Shown: positions 18,269-27,436, counted from the first letter of the stretch. The stretch is DNA of 64,000 nucleotides from an uncultured Bizionia sp. (GCA_947496215.1 CANMCF010000001.1:186001-250000); one strand, 5' to 3'. Numbers and translations are program-made. The notes: a model not told the origin generated them from the sequence alone.

Positions 18269-19183
18269 ATGAAATCTAGAAAGAAATTTGTCTACGGTAT
18301 TTTACTGGGAATTTTGGGAATAGTACTGTTTTCCTCAAAAGCCGTCATGGTAAAACTTGTTTATCAATATGAGGTCGATGCCCTTAGTGCATTGTTGTTG
18401 AGAATGCTTTTTTCATTTCCATTCTATGTGGCAATAGCTTATTTTTACAGGAACGAGAAAAAGCAGGTGGCAAACAGTAAAAAAGATTATTTGTGGCTTG
18501 TCTTTTTTGGGTTTGTAGGCTATTACTTGGCTAGTTATTTTGATTTTGTTGGATTGACCTACATAAAGGCCAGTTTGGAACGTATCATACTCTTTGTCTA
18601 TCCAACAATCGTGTTGTTGTTCAATAAATTGTTTTTGAAGAAATCAATAACAAGGAATCAGAAACTAGCAATCTTCATAACCTATGTGGGAATAATAATA
18701 ACATTTGGAAGTGAAGTTAGCATTTCTGGAAATCATGCTTATTTGGGAGGGTTCTTCGTTTTGCTGAGTGCAATAACCTATGCTTCTTATTTGGTTGGTA
18801 GTGGGTGGTTGATTCCAAAATTTGGTGTTATGCGTTTCACAGCCTATGCAATGCTGGTATCTTGCATTTGTGTTTTTGTACATTATGGGATCATATCAAA
18901 GATAAATATTGTCAATTACCCTTGGCAAGTTTATGTGTTGGGTTTGTTCATAGCGGTTTTTGCTACGGTAATCCCGTCGTTTTTGGTTTCAATTTCCATA
19001 AAGTTGATTAATTCATCAAATTTTGCCGTGGTGGCAGGGATTGGACCAATTTCTACAATTGTCTTGGCAGTTGTCTTCTTGAACGAAAGCTTGACACCGT
19101 TACAAATATTTGGTACTATAGTCGTAATTTCTGGTATTCTATTGGTGTCAAAAAGCAATGCCAAAAATAAAAATGAAGTATAA
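18269..19183 (+). CDS. EamA/DMT family transporter
   Basis: A 304-residue inner-membrane protein with about ten membrane segments, arranged as two EamA repeats (about 8-140 and 155-298). Typical segments include GILGIVLFSSKAVMVKLVY, YIKASLERIILFVYPTIVLLF, and, in the second repeat, SNFAVVAGIGPISTIVLAVVFLNESLTPLQIFGTIVV. The superfamily exports amino acids, metabolites or nucleotide sugars; the substrate cannot be deduced here. The Lys/Asn-rich tail is cytoplasmic. Confidence 0.9.
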   Translation: MKSRKKFVYGILLGILGIVLFSSKAVMVKLVYQYEVDALSALLLRMLFSFPFYVAIAYFYRNEKKQVANSKKDYLWLVFFGFVGYYLASYFDFVGLTYIKASLERIILFVYPTIVLLFNKLFLKKSITRNQKLAIFITYVGIIITFGSEVSISGNHAYLGGFFVLLSAITYASYLVGSGWLIPKFGVMRFTAYAMLVSCICVFVHYGIISKINIVNYPWQVYVLGLFIAVFATVIPSFLVSISIKLINSSNFAVVAGIGPISTIVLAVVFLNESLTPLQIFGTIVVISGILLVSKSNAKNKNEV

Positions 19184-19330
19184 ACAATGTGTTTTTTGTG
19201 GATGGTATGAAAATGTCAGCGTTCTCAACAGGATTGATGGTTTATTGTTAATTACTTTGTGCCATACCTATTTCATTTTTTATGGGGTTGTATTATATTA
19301 GCATCCTATCACAAAATTTCGCTCAACTCT

Positions 19331-21190
19331 ATGAAGGAACAGACCCAATATACCGAAGACAATATACGTTCACTCGACTGGAAGGAACATATCCGTATGC
19401 GACCAGGGATGTATATTGGTAAACTTGGTGATGGCTCATCTCCAGATGATGGTATTTACATTCTCTTGAAGGAGGTGCTTGACAACTCAATAGATGAGTT
19501 TGTGATGGGAGCTGGGAAAACCATAGAGATATCCGTACAAGGAAGCAAGGTGATCGTTCGCGATTATGGTCGTGGAATACCGTTGGGGAAAGTGGTGGAT
19601 GTCGTATCCAAAATGAATACTGGAGGAAAATACGATTCCAAAGCCTTCAAGAAATCCGTTGGATTGAATGGAGTTGGAACAAAAGCAGTGAATGCCTTGT
19701 CTTCTTATTTTAGGGTAGAGTCATCTCGTGAAGGAAAAAGTGCTTCGGCAGATTTCGAGCAAGGAAATTTGACCAATCAAGAATTCTTGGATGAGACAAC
19801 ACGTAGAAAAGGTACAAAGGTGTCATTCATACCTGATGAGCTTATCTTTAAAAATTACAAGTTCAGGAGTGAATACATAGTTAAGATGTTAAAAAACTAT
19901 GTGTATCTCAATCCAGGATTGACAATAGTTTTCAATGGTGAGCGATACTTCAGTGAAAACGGACTTAAAGATTTACTGTCGGAAAAAATTGCCGAAACCG
20001 ATTTGCTATATCCAATCATTCACCTAAGAGGAGATGACATCGAAGTAGCAATAACACATAGCAGAACGCAATATAGTGAAGAATACAATAGTTTCGTCAA
20101 TGGACAAAATACGACACAAGGAGGAACACACTTAGCTGCTTTTCGTGAAGCATTGGTAAAAACCATTCGTGAGTTCTATGGCAAAAGCTATGAAGCATCG
20201 GATATTAGGAAATCGATAGTATCGGCGATTGCCATTAAGGTAATGGAACCAGTTTTCGAGAGTCAGACAAAAACAAAGTTGGGATCTACGGACATGGGAG
20301 GAAATCTGCCAACAGTAAGAACTTACATAAATGATTTTTTAAAGACTTATTTAGACAATTACCTGCATAAGAATCCTGATGCAGCTGAAAAGATTCAACG
20401 CAAGATATTACAAGCTGAACGAGAGCGTAAAGAATTGTCGGGCATTAGAAAATTAGCAAAGGACAGGGCTAAAAAGGCAAGTCTTCACAATAAGAAATTA
20501 AGAGATTGTAGAGTGCATTTTGGAGATACTAAAAATGAACGAAATTTAGAAACAACCCTTTTTATTACCGAGGGAGATTCTGCATCGGGAAGTATCACGA
20601 AATCAAGAGACGTTAACACGCAAGCGGTATTCAGTTTAAAGGGGAAGCCTTTGAATTGTTATGGATTGACCAAGAAGATTGTTTATGAAAATGAAGAATT
20701 CAACCTGTTGCAAGCCGCGTTGAACATAGAAGAATCACTTGAGGATCTGCGTTATAACAATGTGGTGATAGCAACCGATGCCGATGTAGATGGGATGCAC
20801 ATTCGCTTGCTGTTGATAACATTCTTTCTTCAGTTTTTTCCAGAAGTCATAAAGGAAGGACACCTATACATTTTGCAAACACCTTTGTTTAGAGTAAGGA
20901 ATAAGAAGGAAACGATCTATTGCTATTCTGAAGAAGAACGCGTCAATGCAATTGAAAAATTAAAACCAAAGCCGGAAATTACCCGATTTAAGGGATTGGG
21001 TGAGATCTCTCCAGACGAGTTCAAGTATTTCATAGGTGAGGACATACGTTTGGATCCTGTAATGCTTGATGAACAAATGTCCATTGAAGACTTGTTGGCC
21101 TTCTATATGGGGAAAAACACACCATCCAGACAAGAATTCATCATTGAGAATTTGAAGGTGGAGATGGATTTGATACAAGAAGGAAAATAA
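19331..21190 (+). CDS. parE: DNA topoisomerase IV subunit B
   Basis: ATPase subunit of the decatenating type IIA topoisomerase. With the ATG at 19331 ([20 protein letters not shown]) it is 619 residues; the in-frame TTG at 19259 would add a non-conserved hydrophobic stretch. Motifs in order: RPGMYIG, ATP-binding [34 protein letters not shown] (GHKL domain), transducer domain, TOPRIM EGDSASG and DADVDGMHI, and the C-terminal RFKGLGE motif. parC begins 55 bp downstream, so the two subunits are an operon. Short C-terminus and Flavobacteriia neighbours favour parE over gyrB. Confidence 0.94.
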   Translation: MKEQTQYTEDNIRSLDWKEHIRMRPGMYIGKLGDGSSPDDGIYILLKEVLDNSIDEFVMGAGKTIEISVQGSKVIVRDYGRGIPLGKVVDVVSKMNTGGKYDSKAFKKSVGLNGVGTKAVNALSSYFRVESSREGKSASADFEQGNLTNQEFLDETTRRKGTKVSFIPDELIFKNYKFRSEYIVKMLKNYVYLNPGLTIVFNGERYFSENGLKDLLSEKIAETDLLYPIIHLRGDDIEVAITHSRTQYSEEYNSFVNGQNTTQGGTHLAAFREALVKTIREFYGKSYEASDIRKSIVSAIAIKVMEPVFESQTKTKLGSTDMGGNLPTVRTYINDFLKTYLDNYLHKNPDAAEKIQRKILQAERERKELSGIRKLAKDRAKKASLHNKKLRDCRVHFGDTKNERNLETTLFITEGDSASGSITKSRDVNTQAVFSLKGKPLNCYGLTKKIVYENEEFNLLQAALNIEESLEDLRYNNVVIATDADVDGMHIRLLLITFFLQFFPEVIKEGHLYILQTPLFRVRNKKETIYCYSEEERVNAIEKLKPKPEITRFKGLGEISPDEFKYFIGEDIRLDPVMLDEQMSIEDLLAFYMGKNTPSRQEFIIENLKVEMDLIQEGK

Positions 21191-21202
21191 AATAGAGAAT
21201 AG

Positions 21203-21232
21203 ATTCCTGCTATAGTTAGAAAAGCCAGGAAT
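21203..21232. repeat. Intergenic palindrome between parE and parC
   Basis: ATTCCTG / CAGGAAT inverted repeat separated by 16 bases. Resembles the dispersed palindromes at 5375 and 59415; no T run follows, so it is unlikely to be a full terminator. Confidence 0.45.
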
Positions 21233-21245
21233 GACAATAAGAAAT

Positions 21246-23879
21246 ATGGCAGAAGAAAACGACGATTTAGACAATTCAACAAACGAAAACCTAGAGCATC
21301 AGGAACCACAAGAAACCATTACCCGAATAACGGGAATGTACAAAGAGTGGTTTTTGGATTATGCATCGTACGTTATTTTAGAGCGTGCAGTACCAGCGAT
21401 CGAAGATGGCTTCAAACCTGTGCAGCGTCGTATTATGCATTCCATGAAGGACTTGGATGATGGGCGTTACAACAAGGTGGCAAACATAGTCGGTCATACC
21501 ATGCAATATCATCCACATGGAGATGCCAGTATTGCAGATGCCATGGTACAAATTGGACAAAAGGACCTATTGATAGATACTCAGGGAAACTGGGGAAACA
21601 TATTGACAGGTGATCGAGCAGCAGCCTCTCGTTATATAGAGGCACGTATTTCTAAATTTGGTTTGGATGTCGTCTTCAATCCAAAAATCACGGAATGGCA
21701 AGCCTCATATGATGGTCGTCGTAAAGAGCCGGTTAACTTGCCAGTGATGTTTCCATTGCTGTTGGCACAAGGAGGAGAAGGGATTGCAGTAGGTTTGTCC
21801 ACTAAAATATTACCACATAATTTCATAGAGCTCATAGAAGCCTCCATAAAGCACCTACAAGGTAAACGTTTTACGATATTGCCAGATTTCCCTACTGCCG
21901 GGATTGCAGATTTTACAAATTACAATGATGGCTTGAGAGGTGGTAAGGTACGTGTAAGAGCTAAAATTTCTCAACGAGATAAAAACACCTTGGTCATTAC
22001 CGAGATTCCTTTTGCTACGACAACGACATCGTTGATAGATTCCATTTTGAAGGCGAATGACAAAGGGAAGATAAAAATCAAGAAGATAGAAGACAATACA
22101 GCAGCCGAGGTTGAAATATTGGTACACTTGCCTTCCGGATTGTCTCCAGATAAAACCATCGATGCCTTGTATGCATTTACAAGTTGTGAATCTTCAATTT
22201 CTCCATTGGGTTGTGTCATTGAGGACAATAAGCCTTTCTTTGTGGGAGTTTCAGAAATGTTGCGTCGTAGTACAGACAATACGGTTCAACTGCTTAAGCA
22301 AGAATTGGAGATAAAGCTTGGTGAATTCGAAGAACAATGGCACTTTGCCAGTTTGGAGCGTATTTTCATAGAGAATAGAATCTATCGAGACATAGAGGAA
22401 GAAGAAACTTGGGAAGGAGTTATCGAAGCTATAGACAAAGGACTGAAACCACATATAAAGCACTTGAAACGTGCCGTTACCGTAGAAGACATCACGCGCT
22501 TGACGGAAATAAGAATCAAGCGTATTTCTAAATTCGATATCGACAAGGCACAACAAAAAATCGATGCCCTCGAGGAGCAAATCGCAGAAGTGAAAAACCA
22601 TTTGGCGAATCTGATTGATTATGCCATAGCGTATTTTACACGATTGAAAAAAGAATATGGAGAAGGCCGTGAACGTAAAACGGAAATAAGAACCTTTGGA
22701 GATGTAGATGCCACAAAAGTGGTGATACGAAACACAAAACTCTATGTAAATAGGGAAGAAGGGTTTATTGGAACTTCATTGCGTCGTGACGAATACGTTG
22801 GAGATTGTAGTGATATAGATGATATTATAGCCTTTACTGCAGATGGTAAAATGGTAGTTACCAAGGTGGATTCCAAAACCTTCATTGGAAAAAACATCAT
22901 TCACGTGGCAGTCTTCAAGAAGAAGGACAAACGGACAATTTACAATATGATCTACAGGGATGGAGGTAAAGGCCCATCTTATATAAAGCGTTTTGCCGTG
23001 ACTGCCATGACTAGAGACAAGGAATACGACTTGACCAATGGAAACAAGAGTTCTAAACTTTGGTATTTCTCTGCGAATCCCAATGGTGAGGCCGAAGTGA
23101 TAAGCTTGTACTTGAGGCAGGTAGGTAGCGTTAAGAAATTGAAGTGGGACATAGACTTCGCCAATGTTCTAATAAAGGGAAGAGCATCCAAAGGTAATTT
23201 GGTGACCAAGTATCCAATAAAGAAAATTGAACTTAAAGAGAAAGGAGTGTCTACTTTGAAACCCAGAAAAATATGGTTCGATGATACAGTACAACGTATA
23301 AATGTCGATGGACGTGGAGAGTTGTTGGGAGAATTCAGAGGAGAAGATCGTATTCTGTTAATCAACCAAAAAGGGATAGTTAAAACAATTATCCCAGAAG
23401 TTACAGCTCATTTTGATGACGATATGATTGTGATGGAAAAGTGGATTCCCAAAAAACCAATTTCTGCAATTTACTTTGATGGGGAAAAGGAGAAGTATTA
23501 TGTTAAGCGCTTTTTGATTGAAAATGAAAACAAGGAAGAATCATTCATTTCCGATCATGAAAAATCACAATTGGAAATAGTATCTACAGATTGGAAACCT
23601 ATGGCGGAAATAGTATTTGCCAAAATCAGGGGGAAAGATAGAAAGGATAACGAAGAAGTGAATTTGGAGGAATTCATTGCAGTCAAAGGAATTTCCGCAT
23701 TGGGAAACCAATTAACAAGAGAAAAGGTAAAACAAATCAATTTATTGGACTCAATACCTTATGAGGCACCAGAAGAAATTCATGCTGAAGATTTGGAAGT
23801 GATCGATGAGGAAAACGTTTCAGGAGAAGTCGAGAATAATGTTGAAGATGGAGATGAAGACCAACCGACGCTTTTTTAA
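21246..23879 (+). CDS. parC: DNA topoisomerase IV subunit A
   Basis: Breakage-reunion subunit of topoisomerase IV. The ATG at 21246 gives MAEENDDLDNSTNE; a TTG/ATG slightly upstream (21231) is also possible. 877 residues. The winged-helix region has ILERAVPAIEDGFKPVQRRIMHSM and HPHGDASIADAMVQ; the catalytic Tyr is Y130 in RAAASRYIEARIS. A long coiled-coil around 400-460 and the GyrA/ParC beta-pinwheel-like C-terminal half follow, ending in a very acidic tail (about 840-877). The acidic tail may be an autoregulatory or protein-contact element. Confidence 0.94.
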   Translation: MAEENDDLDNSTNENLEHQEPQETITRITGMYKEWFLDYASYVILERAVPAIEDGFKPVQRRIMHSMKDLDDGRYNKVANIVGHTMQYHPHGDASIADAMVQIGQKDLLIDTQGNWGNILTGDRAAASRYIEARISKFGLDVVFNPKITEWQASYDGRRKEPVNLPVMFPLLLAQGGEGIAVGLSTKILPHNFIELIEASIKHLQGKRFTILPDFPTAGIADFTNYNDGLRGGKVRVRAKISQRDKNTLVITEIPFATTTTSLIDSILKANDKGKIKIKKIEDNTAAEVEILVHLPSGLSPDKTIDALYAFTSCESSISPLGCVIEDNKPFFVGVSEMLRRSTDNTVQLLKQELEIKLGEFEEQWHFASLERIFIENRIYRDIEEEETWEGVIEAIDKGLKPHIKHLKRAVTVEDITRLTEIRIKRISKFDIDKAQQKIDALEEQIAEVKNHLANLIDYAIAYFTRLKKEYGEGRERKTEIRTFGDVDATKVVIRNTKLYVNREEGFIGTSLRRDEYVGDCSDIDDIIAFTADGKMVVTKVDSKTFIGKNIIHVAVFKKKDKRTIYNMIYRDGGKGPSYIKRFAVTAMTRDKEYDLTNGNKSSKLWYFSANPNGEAEVISLYLRQVGSVKKLKWDIDFANVLIKGRASKGNLVTKYPIKKIELKEKGVSTLKPRKIWFDDTVQRINVDGRGELLGEFRGEDRILLINQKGIVKTIIPEVTAHFDDDMIVMEKWIPKKPISAIYFDGEKEKYYVKRFLIENENKEESFISDHEKSQLEIVSTDWKPMAEIVFAKIRGKDRKDNEEVNLEEFIAVKGISALGNQLTREKVKQINLLDSIPYEAPEEIHAEDLEVIDEENVSGEVENNVEDGDEDQPTLF

Positions 23880-24157
23880 AAGTTGACTAATTTAAGTTGT
23901 TTTTTTAGACTGTTAAAGGTTGGTTGCATTTATGAAGCTTTATGGCGTTGACTTTGATATGCGCATTTCTATTGAAAATCACATTAGTTAAAGGGGAGTG
24001 ATAAAATGACATTTGGTTGAGTAAAATTTCACAAGAATAATTTTGGGAAGCTTAGTTGTTTCATTGATGTGCAATCTTGCTTAAGAATGATTCTCATCGA
24101 TATATAACGAAAGAAAAACAAAACTGATTGGAAACAACATTTTTGACAATTTCAATT

Positions 24158-25294
24158 ATGATAAAGAAATCGATGCTTCTAGGAATGTTATTTAATTTCT
24201 ATTTCCTTTTTGGACAACAAGAATTTCCTACTATCAAAGATTTTCCTTCACCAGATGCAGAAGTGGTTAATTTTCTACAATATGATAGAATATTTAATGT
24301 AGGAACCTTTCTAGGACCGATAAAACATGTGGAAATTAAGATTGACAATTATGAAGAGGGAAACGTTACGAGCTATTCTAAGATAAATGTAGATTTTAAT
24401 TTAAATGGAAAACGAACTAGAGCAACGAGTTTGGGGCATTTTTATGTTCTTGATGAACTATGCAATTGTGATTTGGATGAAGGAGGAGATAGAGGTATTT
24501 ATAAGACGGCAGATACAATTGATTATGTGATAGGCAAGGTCAAAGAAAACTTTGTTGTAGAGCCGATATCCTTAGATGAAGAAACAGGGGCTTTGGAACT
24601 AAGACCAAATCAGTGGTTTAAAGACGGAGTGTTGGTAAAGCAAATAGAGGAAGACATAATGACCAAATATATCTTTGATGCCACAAAAAAACTTACGGAA
24701 AAACATGTCTTTACTAGAGATTATCTAGAAGATTCAGAAGGCGAAAACACTATCTATGTTTCTGAATTTTATTTGAACGCCTTAGTAAAGGTAGAATATG
24801 ATGATGTGGGCAAGTTGAAAAAAATGAGCAGCTATGATTATTTTCAAGATGAGTTTTTTATTCATGAAACTTCTTATGGTTATAACGAGAAAGACCAATT
24901 GGTTTCATATTTTTCTATAGAGTTTAGCTATTATAATATTGATGTGGATGAAACTTTACCTCTAGATGAGCAATCATGGTTTAAAAGCAAAGAGCCTATT
25001 ACAAAAAGTGTAGAGCAGAGTTGGGTCTATGAAAATGATAAATTGATAGAAGTAAATCATATTTCCAGTAATGCAAGTAGTGCTTACACCCAGCATTATG
25101 CGTATGGAAATAAATCCATTGTTGTTACTGAGTCAGGAAAAGAGATAGAAGGAGATAAATTAAAAAAATACAGAAGAAGGAGTGAATATAGATATGATTA
25201 TCAGAATAATCTGGTTTCGTTTATGTCTTTTAATTTAGAATCAGGTGAAGAAAAATTGGTTATGGATGCCAAATTGAAAATTGAATATTATTAA
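24158..25294 (+). CDS. Secreted protein with YD-like strand pairs, function unknown
   Basis: A 378-residue protein; the ATG at 24158 gives the signal peptide MIKKSMLLGMLFNFYFLFGQ, so it is exported. The frame opens upstream with a TTG at 24128 that is not needed. The body is beta-rich with repeated units of the form Y-x-Y/YDxxGKLKKMSSYDYF, YGYNEKDQLVSYF, WVYENDKLIEVNHIS, YRYDYQNNLVSFMSF, reminiscent of YD/RHS-type repeats but irregular and few. I do not recognise the family. It lies in a 3.5-kb accessory-looking stretch between parC and the XRE regulator; its codons are more AT-rich than parC. Confidence 0.75.
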   Translation: MIKKSMLLGMLFNFYFLFGQQEFPTIKDFPSPDAEVVNFLQYDRIFNVGTFLGPIKHVEIKIDNYEEGNVTSYSKINVDFNLNGKRTRATSLGHFYVLDELCNCDLDEGGDRGIYKTADTIDYVIGKVKENFVVEPISLDEETGALELRPNQWFKDGVLVKQIEEDIMTKYIFDATKKLTEKHVFTRDYLEDSEGENTIYVSEFYLNALVKVEYDDVGKLKKMSSYDYFQDEFFIHETSYGYNEKDQLVSYFSIEFSYYNIDVDETLPLDEQSWFKSKEPITKSVEQSWVYENDKLIEVNHISSNASSAYTQHYAYGNKSIVVTESGKEIEGDKLKKYRRRSEYRYDYQNNLVSFMSFNLESGEEKLVMDAKLKIEYY

Positions 25295-25348
25295 ATTTAA
25301 AACAAATTCTCCAACATTGAGTTTTTTAAAATTTGAAATGCTGTGTAG

Positions 25349-25847
25349 CTATAGCTTTGTCTGTTTTCTTATCTGGTGCAATGTTTCCCATATAGCGTTG
25401 TGTTTGCCTTTGGGAGAGACAAGACCTATAATGTATGATTGATTTGACTTGTTTGTTTGATCGATCAGATTTTTTTAGCGTTACTTCAATCTTTGATGTG
25501 TCAATCGATATTTTTTTAGAACGTCCTATAGCATTGCAAAGACCTCGGTAATAATCATATAATAGCTGTTATGTCTTTTGTTTTGACAATATTACTACCT
25601 CTTCAATGGATATGACAAAAACATAGGTAAAGTATTTCTCTGCCTCACGATCAAACATTCCTGGAGCAAATCTTAGCTCTTCGAAACCATTATAATTAAT
25701 ACTTGGGGCAAAATCCAAAGGCAAATCTATTTTTTCATACCTCCAATCTGTCGGTGTTTTTAAAATAAAAGGATTGTTATCTTGTGCCATTGACAAAGAG
25801 TAACCAAATAAGAAGAGTGTGGTAATTATATAGAGTTGTTTTCTCAT
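25349..25847 (-). pseudogene. Decayed secreted-protein gene (in-frame stop plus frameshift)
   Basis: The first 92 codons (25847-25572) encode a signal peptide (MRKQLYIITTLFLFGYSLSMAQ) and a clear family start: PTDWRYEKIDLPLDFAPSINYNGFEELRFAPGMF. A TAA at 25569-25571 then interrupts the frame, but the same frame resumes with LLYDYYRGLCNAIGRSKK, SIDTSKIEVTLKK, as a continuous domain would. Further on, a second frame carries YIIGLVSPKG..IWETLHQIRKQ, ending at 25349, which looks like the C-terminus; so there is also a net frameshift, probably with a deletion, near 25410-25470. I recall intact 170-200-residue relatives in Flavobacteriia whose function is unknown. Sequencing error cannot explain two lesions easily. 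Confidence 0.72.
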
Positions 25848-25894
25848 CAGAAATAGTTAAATATGAAAAATTAAAGGGGTTTCCGATTTAAACG

Positions 25895-26275
25895 TTATCT
25901 ATTTTTGGGTTGAATGAAAGCTATGCCCTTTTGTTTTTTTGTTTCTCCAACATAAGAATATTCGAAAGTATAGGAAGAGTCGGTAGTAGTCAATATTTTT
26001 AAATGGATGTCATTGCGTTCTGCCATATTTTTCGGGTTGATGGTTTTAAAGATGACTTCACAATCATTTATCCATCTCAACTTCGAAGAATCAATCTTGC
26101 CATTGTAGTTTTCTATTTGCAAATCACTTGTTCTTGTAAATGTAGATTTGTAAATTTCATCATTGATGATGACTTCACTTTTAAAATGTCCAGTTTTGTA
26201 ATTTTTACAATTGCGATCTACATTGTAACAACTACTAAAAGAAATCAAAAGGATGAATAGGAGTAAAATTTTCAT
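25895..26275 (-). CDS. Small lipoprotein found near topoisomerase IV genes
   Basis: A 126-residue lipoprotein: MKILLLFILLISFSSC with lipobox Cys 16. The mature region has DRNCKNYKTGHFKSEV, DSSKLRWINDCEVIFKTINPKN and ILTTTDSSYTFEYSYVG. I recall close relatives from other Flavobacteriaceae that databases label DNA topoisomerase IV because they lie near parE/parC; nothing in this sequence resembles a topoisomerase, and an exported lipoprotein cannot be part of that enzyme. Two Cys in the mature protein (in RNC and NDC contexts) may form a disulfide. Function unknown. Confidence 0.8.
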   Translation of the reverse strand: MKILLLFILLISFSSCYNVDRNCKNYKTGHFKSEVIINDEIYKSTFTRTSDLQIENYNGKIDSSKLRWINDCEVIFKTINPKNMAERNDIHLKILTTTDSSYTFEYSYVGETKKQKGIAFIQPKNR

Positions 26276-26291
26276 TGTGCTATGTTTTATG

Positions 26292-26299
26292 CAAAATTA
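26292..26299 (-). promoter_or_regulatory. -7 box TAATTTTG of the small lipoprotein gene
   Basis: Minus-strand TAATTTTG, an exact TAnnTTTG match, 17 bp before the ATG at 26275. Confidence 0.5.
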
Positions 26300-26479
26300 G
26301 TAAATGAAAAAATCATAGGCGCTTTTTTTAACAAAAAGCGTACTAGCTCATAAATCGCGTATTTGAAAATTTTATGTAGAAAGTTACGAATAAGCAAAAT
26401 TTCAAAAAATTTGGATTTTACTAAAAAACTGTGAATTTATTTTTTAGAACTCATAATAATGGAAAATTAATTTCAATCA

Positions 26480-26917
26480 TCAATTTTCATAATTGGAAAA
26501 ACTACCATCTTTATAAAAAATGATGATTCGTTCAATTTCCTTTTTTGAAGAAGAAGTCATTTTTTTTATTTCTGAATTTTCAATAGAAGGACTTTCAGTT
26601 TTTGGTTTTGAAAATAAATCTTGTTTCTCGGAAAATGAAATTTGATTTTGAGGGGTTGGTTGTTTTATGATTTTTTCTTCAGAATGTTTTTCTGAAGGAA
26701 ATTTCCCTTTTCCATTCATCAACCAATACAATTCCACTTCGGGAAAAGAGGAGAGGATTTTCAAAACAAATTCTAAACTGGGTTTGTTTCTACCAGAAAG
26801 TATGTGAGAAATACTAGAGCGTTGCACACCTATTTTTTCAGCAAATGAAGAGGCACTCTCCCCGTAATGTTCAATGACTTTTTTAAGTCTTTTTGTAAAT
26901 TCTTGATTGTTTAGCAT
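26480..26917 (-). CDS. XRE-family transcriptional regulator
   Basis: A 145-residue DNA-binding protein. Residues 5-70 form a Cro/C1-type helix-turn-helix: EFTKRLKKVIEHYGESASSFAEKIGVQRSSISHILSGRNKPSLEFVLKIL, with SSISHIL as recognition helix. A LYWLMNGKGKF segment follows, then a polar linker of about 50 residues and a short C-terminal strand-like motif ERIIIFYKDGSFSNYEN that I recall as conserved in flavobacterial relatives. The ATG is only 3 bp from a TTACAAATGTAA palindrome and seven such palindromes fill the divergent spacer, so it very probably represses its own gene and the M14 carboxypeptidase (inference). No phage genes are nearby. Confidence 0.9.
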   Translation of the reverse strand: MLNNQEFTKRLKKVIEHYGESASSFAEKIGVQRSSISHILSGRNKPSLEFVLKILSSFPEVELYWLMNGKGKFPSEKHSEEKIIKQPTPQNQISFSEKQDLFSKPKTESPSIENSEIKKMTSSSKKEIERIIIFYKDGSFSNYEN

Positions 26918-26920
26918 GTG

Positions 26921-26932
26921 TTACAAATGTAA
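26921..26932. promoter_or_regulatory. Operator-like palindrome 1
   Basis: TTAC-AAAT-GTAA, 3 bp upstream of the XRE regulator ATG; would block translation-proximal transcription of the regulator. Confidence 0.75.
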
Positions 26933-26956
26933 ACAGTTGGTATTGAGTTATGATGT

Positions 26957-26968
26957 TTACAAATGTAA
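26957..26968. promoter_or_regulatory. Operator-like palindrome 2
   Basis: TTTAC-AAAT-GTAAA with extended arm TGATGTTTAC. On the minus strand TACATTTG here is a likely -7 box for the regulator, giving a leader of about 40 bases that contains palindrome 1. Confidence 0.75.
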
Positions 26969-27040
26969 AATTATTATTGGATCTATCATAATAAATGATG
27001 TTAATTCTTGAAAATGAGGTAATTATATTGATTTATTGCT

Positions 27041-27052
27041 TTACATAAGTAA
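27041..27052. promoter_or_regulatory. Operator-like palindrome 3
   Basis: TTAC-ATAA-GTAA; the centre differs so it does not form a -7 box. Confidence 0.65.
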
Positions 27053-27154
27053 CCTTAATTATCTGAAATATAGTATTTTATGTGTTTCATTAAAAATCTA
27101 TTGAATTATATTCAACCAAGCCACTTAATTACTAAGCATTAAAAATCTAATTGT

Positions 27155-27166
27155 ATACATAAGTAA
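27155..27166. promoter_or_regulatory. Operator-like palindrome 4
   Basis: ATAC-ATAA-GTAA, one mismatch in the left arm; the minus strand carries the extended arm TGATGTTTAC. Confidence 0.6.
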
Positions 27167-27189
27167 ACATCAAAAGTGATTCATTCTGT

Positions 27190-27201
27190 TTACATTTGTA
27201 A
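27190..27201. promoter_or_regulatory. Operator-like palindrome 5
   Basis: TTTAC-ATTT-GTAAA, perfect 14-bp inverted repeat, preceded by CTG as in palindrome 1. Confidence 0.75.
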
Positions 27202-27213
27202 ATATACTGATGT

Positions 27214-27225
27214 TTACATTTGTAA
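27214..27225. promoter_or_regulatory. Operator-like palindrome 6
   Basis: TTTAC-ATTT-GTAAC with extended arm TGATGTTTAC, 24 bp centre-to-centre from palindrome 5. Confidence 0.75.
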
Positions 27226-27410
27226 CGATTATTTTGACATAATTATTTGCTCTTTAAACACTAAATGTTTTCTAGGGAAAAAGGATTAGTTAAATTTCAA
27301 AAGGATACCATTGAATGACTCGTTTCAAATGAAGGCATTTATGTTACGTTTGCTGCCGATTAGAATTAAAAAGAGTGCGTAATAATAGTTTTCCAAGTCG
27401 ACTAAAGCTA

Positions 27411-27422
27411 TTACATTTGTAA
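27411..27422. promoter_or_regulatory. Operator-like palindrome 7, overlapping the M14 peptidase promoter
   Basis: TTAC-ATTT-GTAA; its TACATTTG is a -7 box on the plus strand 17 bp before the peptidase ATG at 27437. Confidence 0.75.
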
Positions 27423-27436
27423 TACGATATTTAAAT

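Larger units (their letters stand above)
26918..27436. promoter_or_regulatory. 519-bp control region with seven TTAC-N4-GTAA palindromes
   Basis: Divergent spacer between the XRE regulator and the M14 peptidase. No coding frame is credible. It carries seven copies of the same inverted repeat (listed separately). Three share the extended arm TGATGTTTAC and two share CTGTTTACATTTGTAA. Copies with ATTT/AAAT centres also contain TACATTTG, a perfect -7 promoter box, so operator and promoter coincide. Confidence 0.85.

Noticed and set aside
26321-26342. Hairpin CGCTTTTT / AAAAAGCG between the lipoprotein and XRE genes
   Set aside because: No T run in the needed direction and it lies far from the XRE stop; not convincing as a terminator.
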